Assembly: GCF_001747405.1 (NCBI RefSeq)
Contig: NZ_CP017305.1
Span: 1,258,001-1,322,000 of the forward strand
Direction: 5' to 3'
Origin: Chlorobaculum limnaeum
GTDB lineage: Bacteria > Bacteroidota > Chlorobiia > Chlorobiales > Chlorobiaceae
Length of the DNA stretch: 64,000 bases
Shown: piece after piece, positions 62,946 through 64,000 of the stretch
Numbering within the stretch: the first letter of the stretch is position 1
How the letters are laid out: every line of letters begins with the position of its first letter
Position numbers and translations under genes: made by a program
Notes under the pieces: model-generated
Database searches by the model: none
What the model saw: the letters and a program-made list of their open reading frames with translations, nothing else
What the model was told of the DNA's origin: nothing

Positions 62946-64000
62946 CTACGTTCCGGTGATCTTGTCGGCGGCCAGCCGGAGAAGCTTCCGGCCCGAATTT
63001 TTCAGCAGCTCCCGGTAGGTAATGTCGCCTGACATCAAATCCATGTAACGGCGCGGTGCAGATTCCGAGCGGGCGAGCGCCGAGATGAACAGCTCCCTGG
63101 TTGCGGCTGAAAAGAGGAAGTTCCGGATTTTTGCCGCATAGGCCAGCTCGCCGGTGATGACCGCGCACCGTTTGCGGTATTCGGCGTTGACATTTTTTGT
63201 ATGACCGGAGAGCGCGTCCAGAATCGACTGCGCAGCGTAAAATCCACTCTGCATGGCGTAGGCGATCCCCTCGCCGGTGATCGGATCGACCAGCCCGGCG
63301 GCATCTCCCGCCAGCAATAAGCCGTCGCGCCCCATGCTTTTTGCATAGTCGCCAAACGGCAAGAAATGCCCTTTGACCGCGCCCGTGAACGCTTTGCCGA
63401 AGCGCTCCTGGAAAAAGGTATTGAAAATCGCCCTGAAATCACGGTTCTTCGCGAAGAGTCCTCCGAGGCCAATCACAACCACGTCATTTCTGGGAAAAAT
63501 CCAGCCGTAACCCCAGTCGATGGAATCGAAATAGATCTCCGGCTCGGCGACTTCGCGCGAAAGCGTGGACGCGGGCAAGGTCGCTTCTAGGGCGAAAGCC
63601 TTGCCGTTCCTGTTCGCGTTATGTTTGAAAATGGAATTGGCGACAACGCTGTTTACGCCGTCCGCGCCTATCAGATAGCGATACGTTATCTCTTTTCCTG
63701 ATTGTAACTTGCAGACGCAATTCCGGGCATTGACCACCGTCACCCGCTCGCCCTGCACAAGCACCGCGCCACGCTCTTTGGCCTTGTCGATGAGGCGGGC
63801 ATCGAAACGGAAACGGTCGCAGACGTACAGCTCGCCGTAGTTTTCGATGGAGTTGACGAGCCGCTCGCCGTCAAAAAATTTCGCCCCGTTGCAGCGGTAC
63901 TCGTACATTTCATCCCACCCTGGCCCAAAAATCGCGGCGTAGTTTTTTTTCGCCCGTTGCGTCAGCAACCCGCCGCACAGCTTCTGGCGCGGAAACCGGA
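62946..64000 (-). CDS. Geranylgeranyl reductase family flavoprotein, 5' end outside window
   Basis: The frame is open to the right edge; the visible part begins RFPRQKLCGGLL, the substrate/cofactor motif of this family. It continues with YLIGADGVNSVVA, GYGWIFPRNDVVVIGLGG, GLLLAGDAAGLVDPITGEGIAYA (dinucleotide GD motif), all typical. Family members reduce geranylgeranyl groups of (bacterio)chlorophyll or archaeal lipids; here a role in pigment-tail or quinone reduction is plausible in a green sulfur bacterium, but other members act on menaquinone or ring substrates. The FAD N-terminal GxGxxG lies off the edge. Confidence 0.85.
   Translation of the reverse strand, partial: RFPRQKLCGGLLTQRAKKNYAAIFGPGWDEMYEYRCNGAKFFDGERLVNSIENYGELYVCDRFRFDARLIDKAKERGAVLVQGERVTVVNARNCVCKLQSGKEITYRYLIGADGVNSVVANSIFKHNANRNGKAFALEATLPASTLSREVAEPEIYFDSIDWGYGWIFPRNDVVVIGLGGLFAKNRDFRAIFNTFFQERFGKAFTGAVKGHFLPFGDYAKSMGRDGLLLAGDAAGLVDPITGEGIAYAMQSGFYAAQSILDALSGHTKNVNAEYRKRCAVITGELAYAAKIRNFLFSAATRELFISALARSESAPRRYMDLMSGDITYRELLKNSGRKLLRLAADKITGT

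Noticed and set aside
1..64000. CRISPR arrays, rRNA or tRNA genes, transposases and integrases
   Set aside because: No regularly spaced direct repeats, no tRNA-like cloverleaf or rRNA signature and no transposase or integrase motif was seen on either strand.

Overview
This window looks like part of a green sulfur bacterium (Chlorobiales), most probably a Chlorobaculum species. The taxonomic anchors are the ATP-citrate lyase large subunit of the reverse TCA cycle (1-960), a sulfide:quinone reductase-type flavoprotein next to it (3489-4661), a two-subunit 2-oxoacid:ferredoxin oxidoreductase (4949-7517), the 8-vinyl reductase BciA of chlorophyll synthesis (54250-55284) and a geranylgeranyl-reductase-type protein at the right edge. 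Housekeeping genes are GC-rich. Several accessory blocks are clearly AT-rich, which suggests transfer.

Layout from left to right. 1-10.8 kb is core carbon and energy metabolism (aclA, SQR-like, korAB, a phosphate acyltransferase-like gene, PPK2), interrupted at 1.1-3.4 kb by an AT-rich gene fusing an Mrr-type nuclease to a STAND-like NTPase. 10.8-14.3 kb is an AT-rich, gene-poor stretch with two PEP-CTERM surface-protein paralogues and a palindromic repeat. 14.3-19.2 kb is a tightly overlapping ABC exporter operon (membrane fusion lipoprotein, two ATPases, two ABC-2 permeases). 20.0-23.2 kb is an AT-rich island with a divergent ketoacyl-synthase III-like protein and a SPASM-type radical SAM enzyme. 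23.2-26.3 kb holds lipA and small housekeeping genes.

26.3-31.5 kb is an accessory island: a HEPN-LprI fusion, a leucine-rich-repeat protein translationally coupled to a HEXXH metalloprotease, and a second copy of that metalloprotease. A decayed duplicate of the 3' end of the SDR gene at 26.3 kb lies between the two metalloproteases, as if the island had entered at that gene. 31.8-39.6 kb has dsbD, a SIMPL protein, a MACPF-type pore-former-like gene interrupted by one in-frame TAG, and an RRM RNA-binding protein flanked by related hairpins. 40.1-51.4 kb has an AT-rich AAA-type ATPase with a C-terminal HEPN motif next to a complete recCBD set. 51.5-64 kb is mixed housekeeping: a tiny winged-helix protein, UPF0149, DUF2461, bciA, GNAT, a lipid-binding-fold protein, purT, a sulfatase-like membrane protein, a degenerate nucleotidyl cyclase, pepD and a geranylgeranyl-reductase family gene.

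Three kinds of interspersed inverted repeats recur: a two-hairpin REP-like unit (three copies, two of them head-to-head between recC and recB), a TGTCATTCTG-ended element (two copies) and a GTCATTGC-ended element (one full and one partial copy). I saw no rRNA, tRNA, CRISPR array, transposase or integrase. Functions are assigned from motifs and memory of families only; no searches were run.
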